A DNA stretch of 33,004 nt from Microcoleus sp. LEGE 07076 (GTDB taxonomy: Bacteria; Cyanobacteriota; Cyanobacteriia; Cyanobacteriales; Microcoleaceae): assembly GCF_015207455.1 (NCBI RefSeq), contig NZ_JADEWV010000057.1, forward strand, positions 1-33,004, written 5' to 3'. The notes under the pieces are model-generated. The model was given only the letters and a program-made list of their open reading frames with translations, did not search any database and was not told the origin of the DNA. Made by a program: the position numbers and the translations under genes. Shown piece after piece: positions 10,932 through 19,629 of the stretch (positions are counted from its first letter, which is position 1; each line of letters starts with the position of its first letter).

Positions 10932-11041
10932 CGATCGCAGCCCTAGACTTGCAGGTAGCCTAAATAAAATTTCCAAGCCAGCCATAGGAATTTTCAAAAA
11001 AAAAACGATCGCAGCCCTAGACTTGCAGGTAGCCTAAATAA
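10932..11041. repeat. 36-bp direct repeat, two copies
   Basis: A 36-bp sequence starting CGATCGCAGCCCTAGACTTG occurs at 10932-10967 and again at 11006-11041, with no difference by eye and a 38-bp gap. The flanks differ. No ORF is supported across it. It may be a short duplication or two copies of a small dispersed repeat. Confidence 0.75.
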
Positions 11042-11230
11042 GCGTCAAAACCAACTATAGCACTTCTCGGTTAGGTGAGCTAGACTCCCGCAATCAGTAA
11101 TAAATCGGGAAAAAGCTAATCGGTAATGAGTCACAAATCATAGCTGGTAGCTAACCAGAACTCAAATTACCAATCCGGCAATTACCTATTACCGCTCGCT
11201 CGTGCGTACCTCATGTTAGTGAAAACCGCT

Positions 11231-11317
11231 ATATATAGCCGTTCGATCGCGTTTTGAGGTATGCCCTGTGCCCTAGGCCCAGCGGCACCTCATAGGAGAG
11301 ATCGAACGGCTATATAT
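11231..11317. repeat. Long inverted repeat with 18-bp perfect arms
   Basis: ATATATAGCCGTTCGATC at 11231-11248 is the exact reverse complement of 11300-11317. The 51-bp interior adds a further pairing, TGAGGT with ACCTCA, so the element can form a two-tier cruciform or RNA hairpin. No ORF lies inside. It may be a MITE-like or other palindromic element. The rest of 10801-11794 holds no convincing gene. Confidence 0.7.
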
Positions 11318-11657
11318 CGATCGCACTTTGTACATCGCGACGCAGCAGACTCTCACCAAAATTCATCAACGAATTCACAAGCTTGCGAATCGATGTCTCG
11401 GTTGAAAAACAAATCCTTCAGCGCGAATTAGCAGGTTAAAAAATCCAAAACAAGCCGCACTTCCAGCACCTTCCCATCCTGGCAGTAAGTTGATATTATC
11501 AGCTTTGTTTAGTTTGGCGATCGTGTTAGTATAAATTTGAGTTATTGGTGGTTCCAGCTTCCGTTCAGAATGATTGCGCCGTGTTTGAGACAAAGTAATC
11601 TGATAATTTTTCAACTTATACCATTTTTCTAAAGATGTGCTATAGATGAAGTCTTAG

Positions 11658-11687
11658 CCCCCCCTGAATAAGGGGGGGTTGGGGGGG
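11658..11687. repeat. C7/G7 hairpin with adjacent second G7 run
   Basis: Seven C (11658-11664), a 7-nt loop, seven G (11672-11678), TT, then seven more G (11681-11687). This resembles the C/G-rich intergenic hairpin repeat common in filamentous cyanobacteria. It lies about 110 bp upstream of the RTX gene and could act as a terminator or simply be a repeat copy. Confidence 0.55.
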
Positions 11688-11794
11688 TAATATCTAGCGC
11701 TACTTTATGAAATTGGTATTACCTCAGATCAAGCCAAAAAACTCCAGCTTTTAAGCTAAGTTAGAATGGCAAATTTCTACCACTGTGCAAAATC

Positions 11795-12529
11795 ATGCCA
11801 TCAGCAGTACCAGTCAGGATCGTAATCACAACCCCAACCCCCACCAGCGGTGGTACCAGTCCCGGAGGGGCTGCTAACGCCCGCAATGGCACCAGCGGCC
11901 CTGACTCCCTCAGAGGTACTGGAGGCGCTGATTTGATATTCGGTTTGGGCGGGCCAGACAGCATTTTCGGCTTGAGCGGAAACGATTCTCTGTACGGCGG
12001 CGACGGCGACGACTCAATTGTGGGCGATGCGGGCAATGATTTGCTGTTCGGCGGTGCAGCCCGCGACACCGTTTTGGGCGACGCCGGCGACGATACTGTC
12101 TACGGCGGCAAAGGTTCTGACTCGGTAAGCGGCGACGATGGCAATGATTTGCTTTTTGGCAACCAAGACAGCGATACTTTGTTGGGCGGCGCGGGCGATG
12201 ATACGCTGTTTGGCGGTGCGGGGGACGACTCGCTGTTTGGCGGCCTCGGCAATGATTGTTTGTCGGGCGATCGCGGCAGAGATACTTTGACTGGTGGCGC
12301 CGGGAATGATACTTTTGCGATCGGGCGATCGGCAGACAACGATGTGATTACCGATTTTACTGTTGGTACCGATAAAATTCGCTTGAGAGCAGACCTCACT
12401 TTTGGTCAACTCAACATTTTTGCCGGGACAGGAACTTCGGCCAGTACAATTATTCAGCTTACAAGCAGCAAAGAAATTCTCGCTACTGTATTGGGAGTTA
12501 CTGTCTCTCGCACGGACTTTATTTTTTAA
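11795..12529 (+). CDS. RTX (hemolysin-type) calcium-binding repeat protein
   Basis: A 244-residue protein. After a short Thr/Ser/Gly-rich N-terminus (about residues 1-30), residues 30-170 are a run of RTX nonapeptides of the form GGxGxDxLx, for example GGAGDDTLFGGAGDDSLFGG. The C-terminal part (about 175-244), with DNDVITDFTVGTDKI, matches the capping segment usual after RTX blocks. In this family the repeats bind calcium and fold into a parallel beta-roll outside the cell, and export uses a type I secretion system with a C-terminal signal. No classical signal peptide is visible, which agrees with that route; no ABC exporter genes are near. No catalytic domain is present, so the specific role is unknown (adhesin, S-layer-like or matrix protein are possible). 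The ATG lacks a clear Shine-Dalgarno. Confidence 0.85.
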   Translation: MPSAVPVRIVITTPTPTSGGTSPGGAANARNGTSGPDSLRGTGGADLIFGLGGPDSIFGLSGNDSLYGGDGDDSIVGDAGNDLLFGGAARDTVLGDAGDDTVYGGKGSDSVSGDDGNDLLFGNQDSDTLLGGAGDDTLFGGAGDDSLFGGLGNDCLSGDRGRDTLTGGAGNDTFAIGRSADNDVITDFTVGTDKIRLRADLTFGQLNIFAGTGTSASTIIQLTSSKEILATVLGVTVSRTDFIF

Positions 12530-12532
12530 TTA

Positions 12533-12911
12533 ACAGTTGGTTGTTGGCAGTTGGCAGTTGGCAGTTGGTTGTTGTTAGTTGGCAGTTGTTAGTTGGCAGT
12601 TGGCAGTTGGCAGTTGGCAGTTGGCAGTTGGCAGTTAACAGTTGGCAGTTGGCAGTTGGCAGTTGGCAGTTGGCAGTTGGCAGTTGGCAGTTGGCAGTTA
12701 ACAGTTGGCAGTTGGCAGTTAACAGTTAACAGCTAACAGCTAACAGTTAACAGCTAAAATTTTCCTAACAACTGACAATTAACAACTGACAACTGACAAC
12801 TAACAACTAACAAATAACAAATAACAACCAACAACCAACAACCAACAACCAACAACCAACAACCAACAAATAACAAATAACAAATAACAAATAACAACTA
12901 ACAAATAACAA
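12533..12911. repeat. Heptamer microsatellite (GTTGGCA)n merging into CAAC/ATAAC repeats
   Basis: After the RTX stop the DNA is almost wholly simple sequence. The unit GTTGGCA recurs with GTTAACA variants (12541-12760), followed by its pyrimidine-side counterparts CAACTGA, CAACCAA and CAAATAA (12765-12911). The two halves are roughly complementary, so the block could fold back on itself. The end of the block supplies the truB start codon. The heptamer ORF across it is an artefact. Confidence 0.85.
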
Positions 12912-13853
12912 ATGACAACTGACGGTTTTCTCAATCTCCACAAACCTGCGGGCATCACATCTCACGACTGCGTGGGTCGAGTGCGCCGACTACTGCAACT
13001 CAAGCGAGTCGGACACGGAGGAACTCTCGATCCGGCGGTGACTGGCGTTTTGCCGATCGCCCTGGGTAAAGCAACCAGATTGCTGCAATTTCTCCAACAC
13101 AACAAAGCTTACCGAGGTACGATTCGGTTTGGCTTAACAACCGCTACAGACGATTTAGAAGGAGAAATTATCCATTCTCAACCGGTGCCGGATTTGACTT
13201 TAGAAAAAGTGCAAGCCGCACTGCCGAACTTCCTAGGAAAAATTGAGCAATTTCCGCCGAATTTTAGTGCGGTTCAGGTGGGAGGAAAACGCCTTTACGA
13301 GTTAGCGAGAAAAGGCGAAAAGGTGGAACTTGCTGCTAGGAATGTAGAGGTTTTTCGGCTGGAAATCTTGGATTGGCGGTCGGGGGATTTTCCTGAGTTG
13401 GATTTGTCGATCGCCTGCGGGGCGGGTACTTACATTCGGGCGATCGCCAGGGATTTGGGCGCACAGTTGAATGCAGGCGGTACTTTGGCTTGTTTGACTC
13501 GTACCGAAAGCAGCGGTTTTTCGATCGACCAAAGTCTCAGTTTTGCCGAATTGGAACAGCAATTGCAGGAGAATACATTCCGCCCGATTTTACCCGCGCA
13601 GGTTTTGGGACATCTAGGCACGATCGTCCTTTCTCCTGAATATACCAAACGCTGGTTTCAAGGACAGCGCCTCCCCATTCCCGAAACGCCGATAGAGGGG
13701 AACCAGAAAATTAGTAGCAATCCTCCCGAAAACTTAACAGCCCAACCTCCCTATCCCTTGCAAGTTTACGATCGAGATGGTAAATTTTTAGGTATCGGTC
13801 AAGTAGCTTCCTCAGAAACAAGTATTATATTGTCTCCTCAAATTGTGCTTTAG
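12912..13853 (+). CDS. truB: tRNA pseudouridine(55) synthase
   Basis: A 313-residue TruB converts U55 in the T-loop of most tRNAs to pseudouridine in the cytoplasm. Residues 6-50 contain [13 protein letters not shown] and [23 protein letters not shown], with the catalytic Asp40 in [20 protein letters not shown] near residues 170-185 is a further TruB signature. Length is normal for the family. The start ATGACAACTGAC is built from the preceding simple repeat (compare CAACTGACAACTGAC at 12785-12800), and no Shine-Dalgarno is visible. Since homology begins at about residue 5, the start is nevertheless credible. It is first of three closely spaced plus-strand genes; the next begins 17 bp after its stop. 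Confidence 0.95.
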   Translation: MTTDGFLNLHKPAGITSHDCVGRVRRLLQLKRVGHGGTLDPAVTGVLPIALGKATRLLQFLQHNKAYRGTIRFGLTTATDDLEGEIIHSQPVPDLTLEKVQAALPNFLGKIEQFPPNFSAVQVGGKRLYELARKGEKVELAARNVEVFRLEILDWRSGDFPELDLSIACGAGTYIRAIARDLGAQLNAGGTLACLTRTESSGFSIDQSLSFAELEQQLQENTFRPILPAQVLGHLGTIVLSPEYTKRWFQGQRLPIPETPIEGNQKISSNPPENLTAQPPYPLQVYDRDGKFLGIGQVASSETSIILSPQIVL

Positions 13854-13870
13854 CTATCAAAAAGGTAAAC

Positions 13871-14512
13871 ATGAAAATAGGTATAATTGGTGCAGGAAAT
13901 GTTGGCGGAACTCTGGGACGCATTTTAACTCAAAAAAATCACTCGATTGTATTTGGTGTTAGAGATCCGCAGAGTGCAAAAGTGCAGTCTGCTGTAGCTT
14001 CTACAGGAGGAAATGCGCGGGCGGCTAGCGTTAGACAAGCTGCAAGTCACGGTCAAATTTTGATCTTAGCTACGCCTTGGAACGGCACGCAAGAGGCGAT
14101 CGCCGCTGCGGGAGATTTGACTGGCAAAATTATTATTGACGCTACTAACCCGATCGAGCTGACACCCGCTGGACTTGCTGCGGGACTGACAATCGGACAC
14201 ACAACTTCGGCGGCCGAAGAAATTGCCAAATGGGCGATCGGAGCGCAAATTGTCAAAGCTTTTAACAACATTGGCGCAAGCTGTTTTGAAAATTTGCAGT
14301 TCGGTTCGCAAACAGCAACTGCTTTTATTTGCGGAGACAATGTAGATGCGAAGAAAATTGTCACTAATCTCGCGCAAGATATCGGATTTGAAGTGGCAGA
14401 TGCCGGAGAACTCAAGCAAGCTCGATTGCTGGAACCGCTGGGGATGCTGTGGATTCACCTAGCTTTCAGCGGTATGGGACAAGATTTTGCGATTAATTTA
14501 ATTCAGCGCTGA
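13871..14512 (+). CDS. NADPH-dependent F420 reductase-like NAD(P)-binding oxidoreductase
   Basis: A 213-residue protein starting [16 protein letters not shown], a Rossmann dinucleotide motif (GxGxxG, residues 7-12), followed by VFGVRDP and [13 protein letters not shown] and the segment IVKAFNNIG. These features match the small F420-dependent NADP oxidoreductase / NADPH-dependent F420 reductase family (Pfam F420_oxidored). In cyanobacteria such proteins are usually annotated only by fold, and the substrate is unknown; the name should not be taken to mean F420 use here. The ATG at 13871 follows AAAAGGTAAAC, a usable ribosome binding site (AAGG). It sits between truB and yidD in a likely operon, with 10 bp or less to yidD. 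Confidence 0.8.
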   Translation: MKIGIIGAGNVGGTLGRILTQKNHSIVFGVRDPQSAKVQSAVASTGGNARAASVRQAASHGQILILATPWNGTQEAIAAAGDLTGKIIIDATNPIELTPAGLAAGLTIGHTTSAAEEIAKWAIGAQIVKAFNNIGASCFENLQFGSQTATAFICGDNVDAKKIVTNLAQDIGFEVADAGELKQARLLEPLGMLWIHLAFSGMGQDFAINLIQR

Positions 14513-14522
14513 GGTGAAAATT

Positions 14523-14753
14523 GTGAAATTATTATTAATCGGATTAATCCGAGGCTACAAAATGGGGATTTCTCCTTACTTGCCCAACGCCTGTAGATTT
14601 CAGCCCACTTGTTCGCAATACGCGATCGAAGCAATAGAAAAATTTGGGGCGGCCCGCGGCAGCTCAATCGCCCTTAAGCGGATTTTGCGCTGTCATCCTT
14701 TTCATCCAGGAGGTTACGATCCAGTACCTCCCAAACATAATGAGGAGAATTAG
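14523..14753 (+). CDS. yidD: Membrane protein insertion efficiency factor
   Basis: A small protein of 76 residues with [19 protein letters not shown] followed by [12 protein letters not shown], the invariant YidD cysteine-containing core, and [13 protein letters not shown] near the end. YidD is a membrane-associated amphipathic protein thought to help the YidC insertase place proteins in the inner or thylakoid membrane. I chose GTG at 14523 because GAGG at 14511-14514 lies 8 nt upstream. A GTG at 14514 would add three residues but has no ribosome binding site of its own. The gene follows the oxidoreductase stop directly, so co-transcription with truB is likely. In many bacteria yidD sits by rnpA and yidC; neither is here. 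Confidence 0.92.
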   Translation: MKLLLIGLIRGYKMGISPYLPNACRFQPTCSQYAIEAIEKFGAARGSSIALKRILRCHPFHPGGYDPVPPKHNEEN

Positions 14754-15145
14754 TCATTAGTCACAAGCAAAATTTTAGTTATTAATTAATTCTGCAAATA
14801 GGCTTTTCACCCTGACGGCTAACACCACCGAGGGGAATGATACCTTATGGCACCCGAAATTTGAACATCGGGAATGCCTGATGAATTAACGGTTTCGATC
14901 GCAGGCTTCTTCAATTGGATTATTTTGAGGAACTGGTATCAGATCGTTTCCGCTGTCATCACTATTGTTCCAACAGTCAACAGTCAACACTCAACACTCA
15001 CCTGACGGTGCAAGGGCAATTAATATCACTACCCGATCGAGTTGAAGTCGCAGCATTAAGTGTTTTTATTGAGCAAAATTCAGTAATATTACTGTTCTTT
15101 TCCACAGCAGGGCAGCTATATAATCGTAGAAACAGACTAAAGGGG

Positions 15146-16372
15146 ATGCGAGTGGATATGTCTGGGAGCGCAATCGGGTACAAAATGTTGTCTCATACTC
15201 TGGCAGTGCTCGGCCAGAAAGAAGCAACGGGAAAGCTGCTTTTAGAGCAAGGGGAACAACAGTGGCAACTATACTTTTTTCGGGGTAGTTTGGTTTATGC
15301 CACAGGAGGAGCGCACAGGGCCAGACGCTGGTACAGGGCGATCGGGCAACACTGTCGCAACTTTCAAGTCGATCTCCGAGACCTCGATGCTGCGGAACTG
15401 TGGGAATATCAACTGCTTCAACGAGGGATAGCCGCCAGCGAAATGAGTTTGGAACAAGCTAAGGCGATCGTCCACAGCAGCGTTTCGGAAGTATTCTTTG
15501 CTTTGATCGGTCAATCGGGTTTGCGCCGGGAGTGGCGCCCCTCCTCAAAATATTCTTCTAACGTAATCTCTTCTTTAATGCTGTCTTTCGCCGAAGTACA
15601 GCAAATTCTGTCTTCTACAGAACAGACTTGGCAAAAATGGAAAGCAATGGGTTTGTGGCTGGTAGATCCAGAACAAGCGCCGCTGTTAAAAAACTCTGCC
15701 GAGCTGCATAAAGATCGATTTAGTTCTAATTCTTTGATAGCTTTGGCTAACGTATTCAACGGCGAGAATACTCTTTGGGATATTGCATTTAAGAAAAAGC
15801 AGTGCGTGACAGTGGCAACTCGCGCTTTAGTTAATTACATCACGCAGGGTTTAGTAAATTTCCGTACAGTACCAGACTTGCCTTCGCCGATAGAACAGTG
15901 GCGACTTGCAGCAGCGATCGCCCGGCCGGGTCGCCCTTTGATTGCTTGTATCGATGACAGTCCCACAGTCTGCGAATTTTTAGAGCAAATTTTATTGCCC
16001 GCAGGCTATCGAGTCCTCAAAATTCAAGACCCGATGCAGGGAGTGGGCATCCTCGCCAAACACAAGCCTGGTTTAATTTTTATGGACTTGGTGATGCCGA
16101 AGACAACCGGCTTTGCTTTGTGCAATTTTTTGCGAAAAACACCGGCTTTTCGGGAAACTCCGATCGTGTTTTTGACAGGTCAAGACAGTATAATTGACCG
16201 CACGCGAGCGAAATTCACAGGTGCTTCCGATTTCTTGAGCAAGCCGGCAAATCCGCAACAGGTATTGCAAATAGCTGATAAATACTTGAAGATAAAAGGC
16301 GATCGCAGCCCTTTAACCACTCGCCACCACGACTTATTAAATTTGCACCAACTTACCTTAGCAAATTCTTGA
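15146..16372 (+). CDS. PatA-like response regulator (DUF4388 N-terminus, REC C-terminus)
   Basis: About 408 residues. The N-terminal region (about 5-110, with LSHTLAVLGQKEATGKLLLEQG and FFRGSLVYATGGAHRARRW) resembles the DUF4388/PATAN domain of cyanobacterial PatA-type regulators. Residues 262-375 are a receiver domain: acidic pair in ACIDDSP, phospho-acceptor Asp in FMDLVMP (about 314), Thr in FLTG, Lys in LSKPA. Such proteins act in phototaxis, motility and heterocyst patterning signalling. There is no DNA-binding domain, so output is probably protein-protein. The frame is open from 14915, but the first 77 codons contain CAACAGTCAACAGTCAACAC simple repeats and no domain, so I take ATG 15146 (or 15158). 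TATATAAT at 15117-15124 may be a -10. Partner chemotaxis-like genes are not in the window. Confidence 0.82.
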   Translation: MRVDMSGSAIGYKMLSHTLAVLGQKEATGKLLLEQGEQQWQLYFFRGSLVYATGGAHRARRWYRAIGQHCRNFQVDLRDLDAAELWEYQLLQRGIAASEMSLEQAKAIVHSSVSEVFFALIGQSGLRREWRPSSKYSSNVISSLMLSFAEVQQILSSTEQTWQKWKAMGLWLVDPEQAPLLKNSAELHKDRFSSNSLIALANVFNGENTLWDIAFKKKQCVTVATRALVNYITQGLVNFRTVPDLPSPIEQWRLAAAIARPGRPLIACIDDSPTVCEFLEQILLPAGYRVLKIQDPMQGVGILAKHKPGLIFMDLVMPKTTGFALCNFLRKTPAFRETPIVFLTGQDSIIDRTRAKFTGASDFLSKPANPQQVLQIADKYLKIKGDRSPLTTRHHDLLNLHQLTLANS

Positions 16373-16397
16373 ACCAAAATTATGCTCGTAAAGCCTC

Positions 16398-16436
16398 ACT
16401 TATCGGGTGCCTGACCCTCCAGGTCTCCCGATAAGT
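16398..16436. other. Inverted repeat after the PatA-like gene
   Basis: ACTTATCGGG (16398-16407) and CCCGATAAGT (16427-16436) are perfect 10-bp arms around a 19-nt loop, 25 nt after the stop of the regulator gene. There is no T run, so it is not a standard intrinsic terminator. It could stabilise the mRNA 3' end or be an operator. The remainder of 16437-16687 shows only AT-rich DNA. Confidence 0.5.
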
Positions 16437-16660
16437 ATTGTACAATCAAGACGCCACAGGATTTTTATAATAAATCTTGTAGACGCTGCATGGTTTTTCT
16501 TGATTTCAAAGCCCGAACTTCCGTAAACCAGCTAAGCGTGTATTGATTTTAATATTAGTTCCCACCAGTTCACAAAAAAATGCTGCTTTAGGCAACATCC
16601 AAGCCACAGGGTCATCAGTCATTTCCTGTTTTTAAATATAAAATATAAAATATAAAATGG

Positions 16661-16666
16661 TATAAT
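16661..16666 (+). promoter_or_regulatory. Possible -10 element before the glycosyltransferase
   Basis: A consensus TATAAT lies 21 nt before the ATG, just after a run of AAATATA units (16634-16657). No good -35 is present 16-18 nt upstream, so this is a weak prediction that would give a very short leader. Confidence 0.35.
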
Positions 16667-16687
16667 CCATAAAACTTAATCTTAATT

Positions 16688-17668
16688 ATGAGCGATCGAA
16701 CCCCGCAGGTAAGTGTGGTGATTCCGGCTTACAACTGCGCCGCTTACATCTGCCAAGCGGTAGATAGCGTGCTCCACCAAACCTATAAAGACTGGGAAAT
16801 TATTGTAGTAGACGACGGCTCTCGAGACGACACCAGATTAATTTTACAGCAATATGGCGATCGAATTCGCTACATTCACCAACAAAATCAAGGAGTTTCC
16901 ATTGCCAGAAATCGTGGCATCGAGCTAGCCCGAGGAGAATTCATCGCCTTTCTCGATGCAGATGACTACTTCTTCCCCAACAAAATAGCAGCACAAATCG
17001 CTGTATTTGCAGCGCAACCAAATCTCGGAATAGTCCACAGCGGCTGGCGTCAAGTCAACAGTACAGGCGAACCGATAAAAGATGTCAAACCCTGGCAAAA
17101 AGTCCCTAAATTAAACTTAGAAATGTGGCTGCGATGGAAACCAGTATTACCCAGCGCGATGGTATTTCGCCGCCATTGGTTAGAGCGCGCTGGTGGATTC
17201 GACCCTCGATTTCCTCCAGCAGAAGATACAGATTTAGTGCTGCGTTTAGCCTTAATGGGATGCGAAGCAGATTGGCTGCAGCAAGTAACCGTTTGCTACC
17301 GCCAGCACGAACAAAGCGCCATGTACAAAGGTTTGCCTCAGGCTAAATCCCTAGCCGCCGTCACGGACAATTTTTTTGCCCGCCCCGAATTGCCCGATCA
17401 AATACGTTTGTTGGAAAAGCAAATCAAGTACAGTACCTTCGTTTGGATTGCTTGGTATTTGCACCGCACCGGTCATGCTGTTGAGATGGTAGAGTTTTTG
17501 CAGCGTTCCTGGAATTATACGCCTTATTTGCCTGTGGAAACAGTCATTAATTGGGCCGACTGTTTTGCCGAATTTTCGCATGAAGCAGGCGATGAATTGG
17601 ATGCAGATTTATTAGCTCAATCTCCCGAATGGCAGCAGTTAATGCAGTGGACAATGCTCATCAGCTAA
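16688..17668 (+). CDS. Family 2 glycosyltransferase
   Basis: A 326-residue GT-A fold enzyme. VSVVIPAYNCAAYICQAVDS (residues 8-27) and IIVVDDGSRDDT (38-49) form the nucleotide-sugar binding half. SIARNRGIELARGEFIAFLD followed by ADD gives the metal-binding DxD (90-92), and PAEDTDLVLR (about 178-187) supplies the likely catalytic-base region of the family. It probably transfers a sugar from a nucleotide donor to a polysaccharide, lipid or glycan precursor at the cytoplasmic face; donor and acceptor cannot be told. There are no membrane segments. It stands alone, with no neighbouring polysaccharide genes, so its pathway is unknown. Confidence 0.92.
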   Translation: MSDRTPQVSVVIPAYNCAAYICQAVDSVLHQTYKDWEIIVVDDGSRDDTRLILQQYGDRIRYIHQQNQGVSIARNRGIELARGEFIAFLDADDYFFPNKIAAQIAVFAAQPNLGIVHSGWRQVNSTGEPIKDVKPWQKVPKLNLEMWLRWKPVLPSAMVFRRHWLERAGGFDPRFPPAEDTDLVLRLALMGCEADWLQQVTVCYRQHEQSAMYKGLPQAKSLAAVTDNFFARPELPDQIRLLEKQIKYSTFVWIAWYLHRTGHAVEMVEFLQRSWNYTPYLPVETVINWADCFAEFSHEAGDELDADLLAQSPEWQQLMQWTMLIS

Positions 17669-18020
17669 TCGGTCTTTTAATATTTTTACACAATACAAAT
17701 TAGATAAATTTATGCAACAGTATTATTAATCGCGGGTTATTTAATATTTTGTTTTCTCGAAGGGTTCTCGATCGGCCCGCCCTGACAAAACTGTTGCAAT
17801 TTTTTTGATGATTTGTATAAAAAGACAATCAAATCTGTAGGGTGCGCCGCCCCCAAAATCTGTCAATAAAATCGACAATCTCATATATAGCAAATCCGGG
17901 TTTTGGATAGCCTCGATGAACCAGTCGGCGCCGAGGAAAGTTTGACTCGTTTGGCAGTTGCAACCGCCAAGCGAGTCACAGGGGTATGTTAGCAGCGCCA
18001 ATTAAATAATTTACACAAGT

Positions 18021-18052
18021 TTGTGGGATGGGCTCTCCCGCCCATCCCACAA
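18021..18052. repeat. Perfect 12-bp-arm GC-rich hairpin repeat
   Basis: TTGTGGGATGGG (18021-18032) pairs exactly with CCCATCCCACAA (18041-18052) around CTCTCCCG. The same motif appears in degraded form at 311-343 and near 20340-20358. It lies 71 bp past the cphB stop (minus strand), where it could also end the cphB transcript, though no T run follows. Apart from this and a short coding-like fragment at 17891-17992, 17669-18122 shows no gene. Confidence 0.65.
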
Positions 18053-18122
18053 GAACAATAAAAATGGTAAGTTATTTAATTCTCATTCCTTACCCGGATT
18101 TGGTATCAGCCGATCGCGCTTT

Positions 18123-18947
18123 CTATGCTGCCGTTGCTAACACATCCAATATCGGCTGGCGAGTTTTCAAATTAAATCGGTATCCGTGAGGGAGGATGTG
18201 CAACTTCGCGCCACAAATCGCCAAAGCCTCATCGTTCAAAAGTCCCTCTATATTGTCATGGAGTTTTTCCGACTCGTCGATGACAGTTACAGCGCCTTCG
18301 CCAATCACTTCAAACTGATCGTCGCTGACTAAAATAGCTGTATTTTCGTCAATACCAAACCCCAAGACTGCTGGTTGCAGCAAAAGTGCGGCAACTAAGC
18401 GTCCCAGACGACCTCGCTGGGCGAAATGCTGGTCGATGACAATTCCCGGCAGGAAACCCATTCCCGGGCCCATTGCTACCACCTCAACCCGTGGATTTGT
18501 CTCCGAGTCTCCTTCAATAATCATCATGTCTGGCATCATCGCCGCGCCGGCACTGGTGCCACTAATGATTATCCCTTCGGAGTAGCGTTTGTGCATAGCT
18601 GCGTCGAGTTTGGTGTCTTTCAAGCAGGTAATAATCCGCGCTTGCTCTCCGCCGGTAAAGAATATGCCGGTTGCTTGTTCGATCGCTTCTAAATAATCTG
18701 AATTGTCGGCATCTTCGGGTGTCTTGGTGTCAACAACTCGCACATCTTCAGCGCCTAGCCGCTCAAACACTCGGATGTAATTATCTCCAACTTCTCCCGG
18801 CAAGCTTGTCGCAGCCGTCATCACTACAATGCGCGCTTTAGTGCCACCGGCGCACCGCAAGAACTCCCGCAAAATTTTGCAGTCGCCGTCTTTGTCTTCA
18901 GCGCCGCCAATAATTAGTAACTTCCCCTGATTTTTGCTGCCCGCCAT
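18123..18947 (-). CDS. cphB: Cyanophycinase
   Basis: A 274-residue serine exopeptidase of family S51. It removes beta-Asp-Arg dipeptides from the cytoplasmic storage polymer cyanophycin, giving access to stored nitrogen. The N-terminus GKLLIIGGAEDK and the motif ISGTSAGA are diagnostic. The nucleophile falls at Ser132, the same number as the catalytic serine known in Synechocystis CphB. FFTGGEQARI (96-105) and FGIDENTAILV are further conserved segments. Length is normal. The start ATG at 18947 gives MAGSKNQGKLL; no strong Shine-Dalgarno precedes it. It is divergent from a cyanophycin-synthetase-2-like gene 1.5 kb away, which suggests a shared role in turning over the polymer. No cphA1 is visible here. 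Confidence 0.96.
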   Translation of the reverse strand: MAGSKNQGKLLIIGGAEDKDGDCKILREFLRCAGGTKARIVVMTAATSLPGEVGDNYIRVFERLGAEDVRVVDTKTPEDADNSDYLEAIEQATGIFFTGGEQARIITCLKDTKLDAAMHKRYSEGIIISGTSAGAAMMPDMMIIEGDSETNPRVEVVAMGPGMGFLPGIVIDQHFAQRGRLGRLVAALLLQPAVLGFGIDENTAILVSDDQFEVIGEGAVTVIDESEKLHDNIEGLLNDEALAICGAKLHILPHGYRFNLKTRQPILDVLATAA

Positions 18948-19431
18948 ACGCTTTGTACTTTTAATAGATTATATTTTAATTAAACATAAATTTTTTTTCG
19001 GGAAAACTGCTAAAAGGTAGATTTCGATACAGAAGTTTTACGATATACAAATTATTTGGGGTGAGCCAAGGTTTGGGATTGCTGTCATCGGAGATTGCTA
19101 GGAAACATTTGTGTGGGAATCAAGCGACTATATATACTCGCTCCTGGTGGACAGCACTACCACAAATGCGATCACACCGCACGCAGATGCTGCCACGAGA
19201 GCTACCCCCAGGCTCGAAATCACAGAACATCCGATCGCTCTGACCAGTTTTTGGTACAAAAAACTAACCCCTCCTGGCAGAGGAGGGATCAAAAAATGAG
19301 TTTACATTACAGGACTGAGGCGCGGGGGGTCATCAACCCGCTTTCAGATGCGATTTTTCGCTCCTCCTGATGTTAGTTTCTCCCAGAAACTGGGTTGATG
19401 AGCGTAAGTCCTAAATGAGTCCGATCGGCAG

Positions 19432-19629
19432 TTAGTGCGATCGCTCGATCAAATTGCTCAATACTGTACGCGCTCGTTCTAAAGGCAAGTGTCGGGGTTT
19501 GCCGTTCCAGACAATCTGATATTCGTTGCTGTTTTGACCGTCTCCGTACCCAGAAATCAGCTTGAGGTGAAATGCTTCCTCAGCTAATTGGTGAACTGTA
19601 TCCCTTAGAGCAGTTTGTGCGATTTTCAT
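19432..19629 (-). CDS. Small conserved-looking hypothetical protein
   Basis: A 65-residue ORF starting MKIAQTALRDTVHQLAEEAF, with a central polar stretch (ISGYGDGQNSNEYQIVWNG) and a basic C-terminal helix (RARTVLSNLIERSH). AGAGGC-like sequence (AAGAGG about 9 nt before the ATG) is a good ribosome binding site, and the composition is that of a real soluble protein. I do not recognise a characterised family. It sits alone inside the 1.5-kb spacer between cphB and cphA2, on the same strand as cphB and 480 bp upstream of it. No signal peptide or membrane segment is present. Confidence 0.6.
   Translation of the reverse strand: MKIAQTALRDTVHQLAEEAFHLKLISGYGDGQNSNEYQIVWNGKPRHLPLERARTVLSNLIERSH

Noticed and set aside
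11375-11614. 79-codon minus-strand ORF with a protein-like middle (NLLPGWEGAGSAACFGFFNL)
   Set aside because: Only a TTG start, no ribosome binding site, no recognised family. It may be a remnant, but I cannot support it as a gene.
11795-12409. Long minus-strand ORFs antisense to the RTX gene
   Set aside because: Artefacts of the GC-rich periodic RTX codons; their amino acid repeats mirror the plus-strand repeats.
12541-12729. ORF of tandem SWQLAVG repeats
   Set aside because: A translation of the GTTGGCA microsatellite; no independent evidence of a gene.
14915-15145. N-terminal 77-codon extension of the PatA-like protein
   Set aside because: It contains CAACAGTCAACAC-type intergenic repeat and no domain; the conserved part begins after 15146.
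17741-18001. 86-codon minus-strand ORF
   Set aside because: No homology recognised and it spans AT-rich intergenic DNA; a short frame on the other strand is the more protein-like one.
19061-19370. Three overlapping plus-strand ORFs of 60-91 codons upstream of cphA2
   Set aside because: All three frames are open in the same place, none has a ribosome binding site or family resemblance, and the composition is not coding-like.
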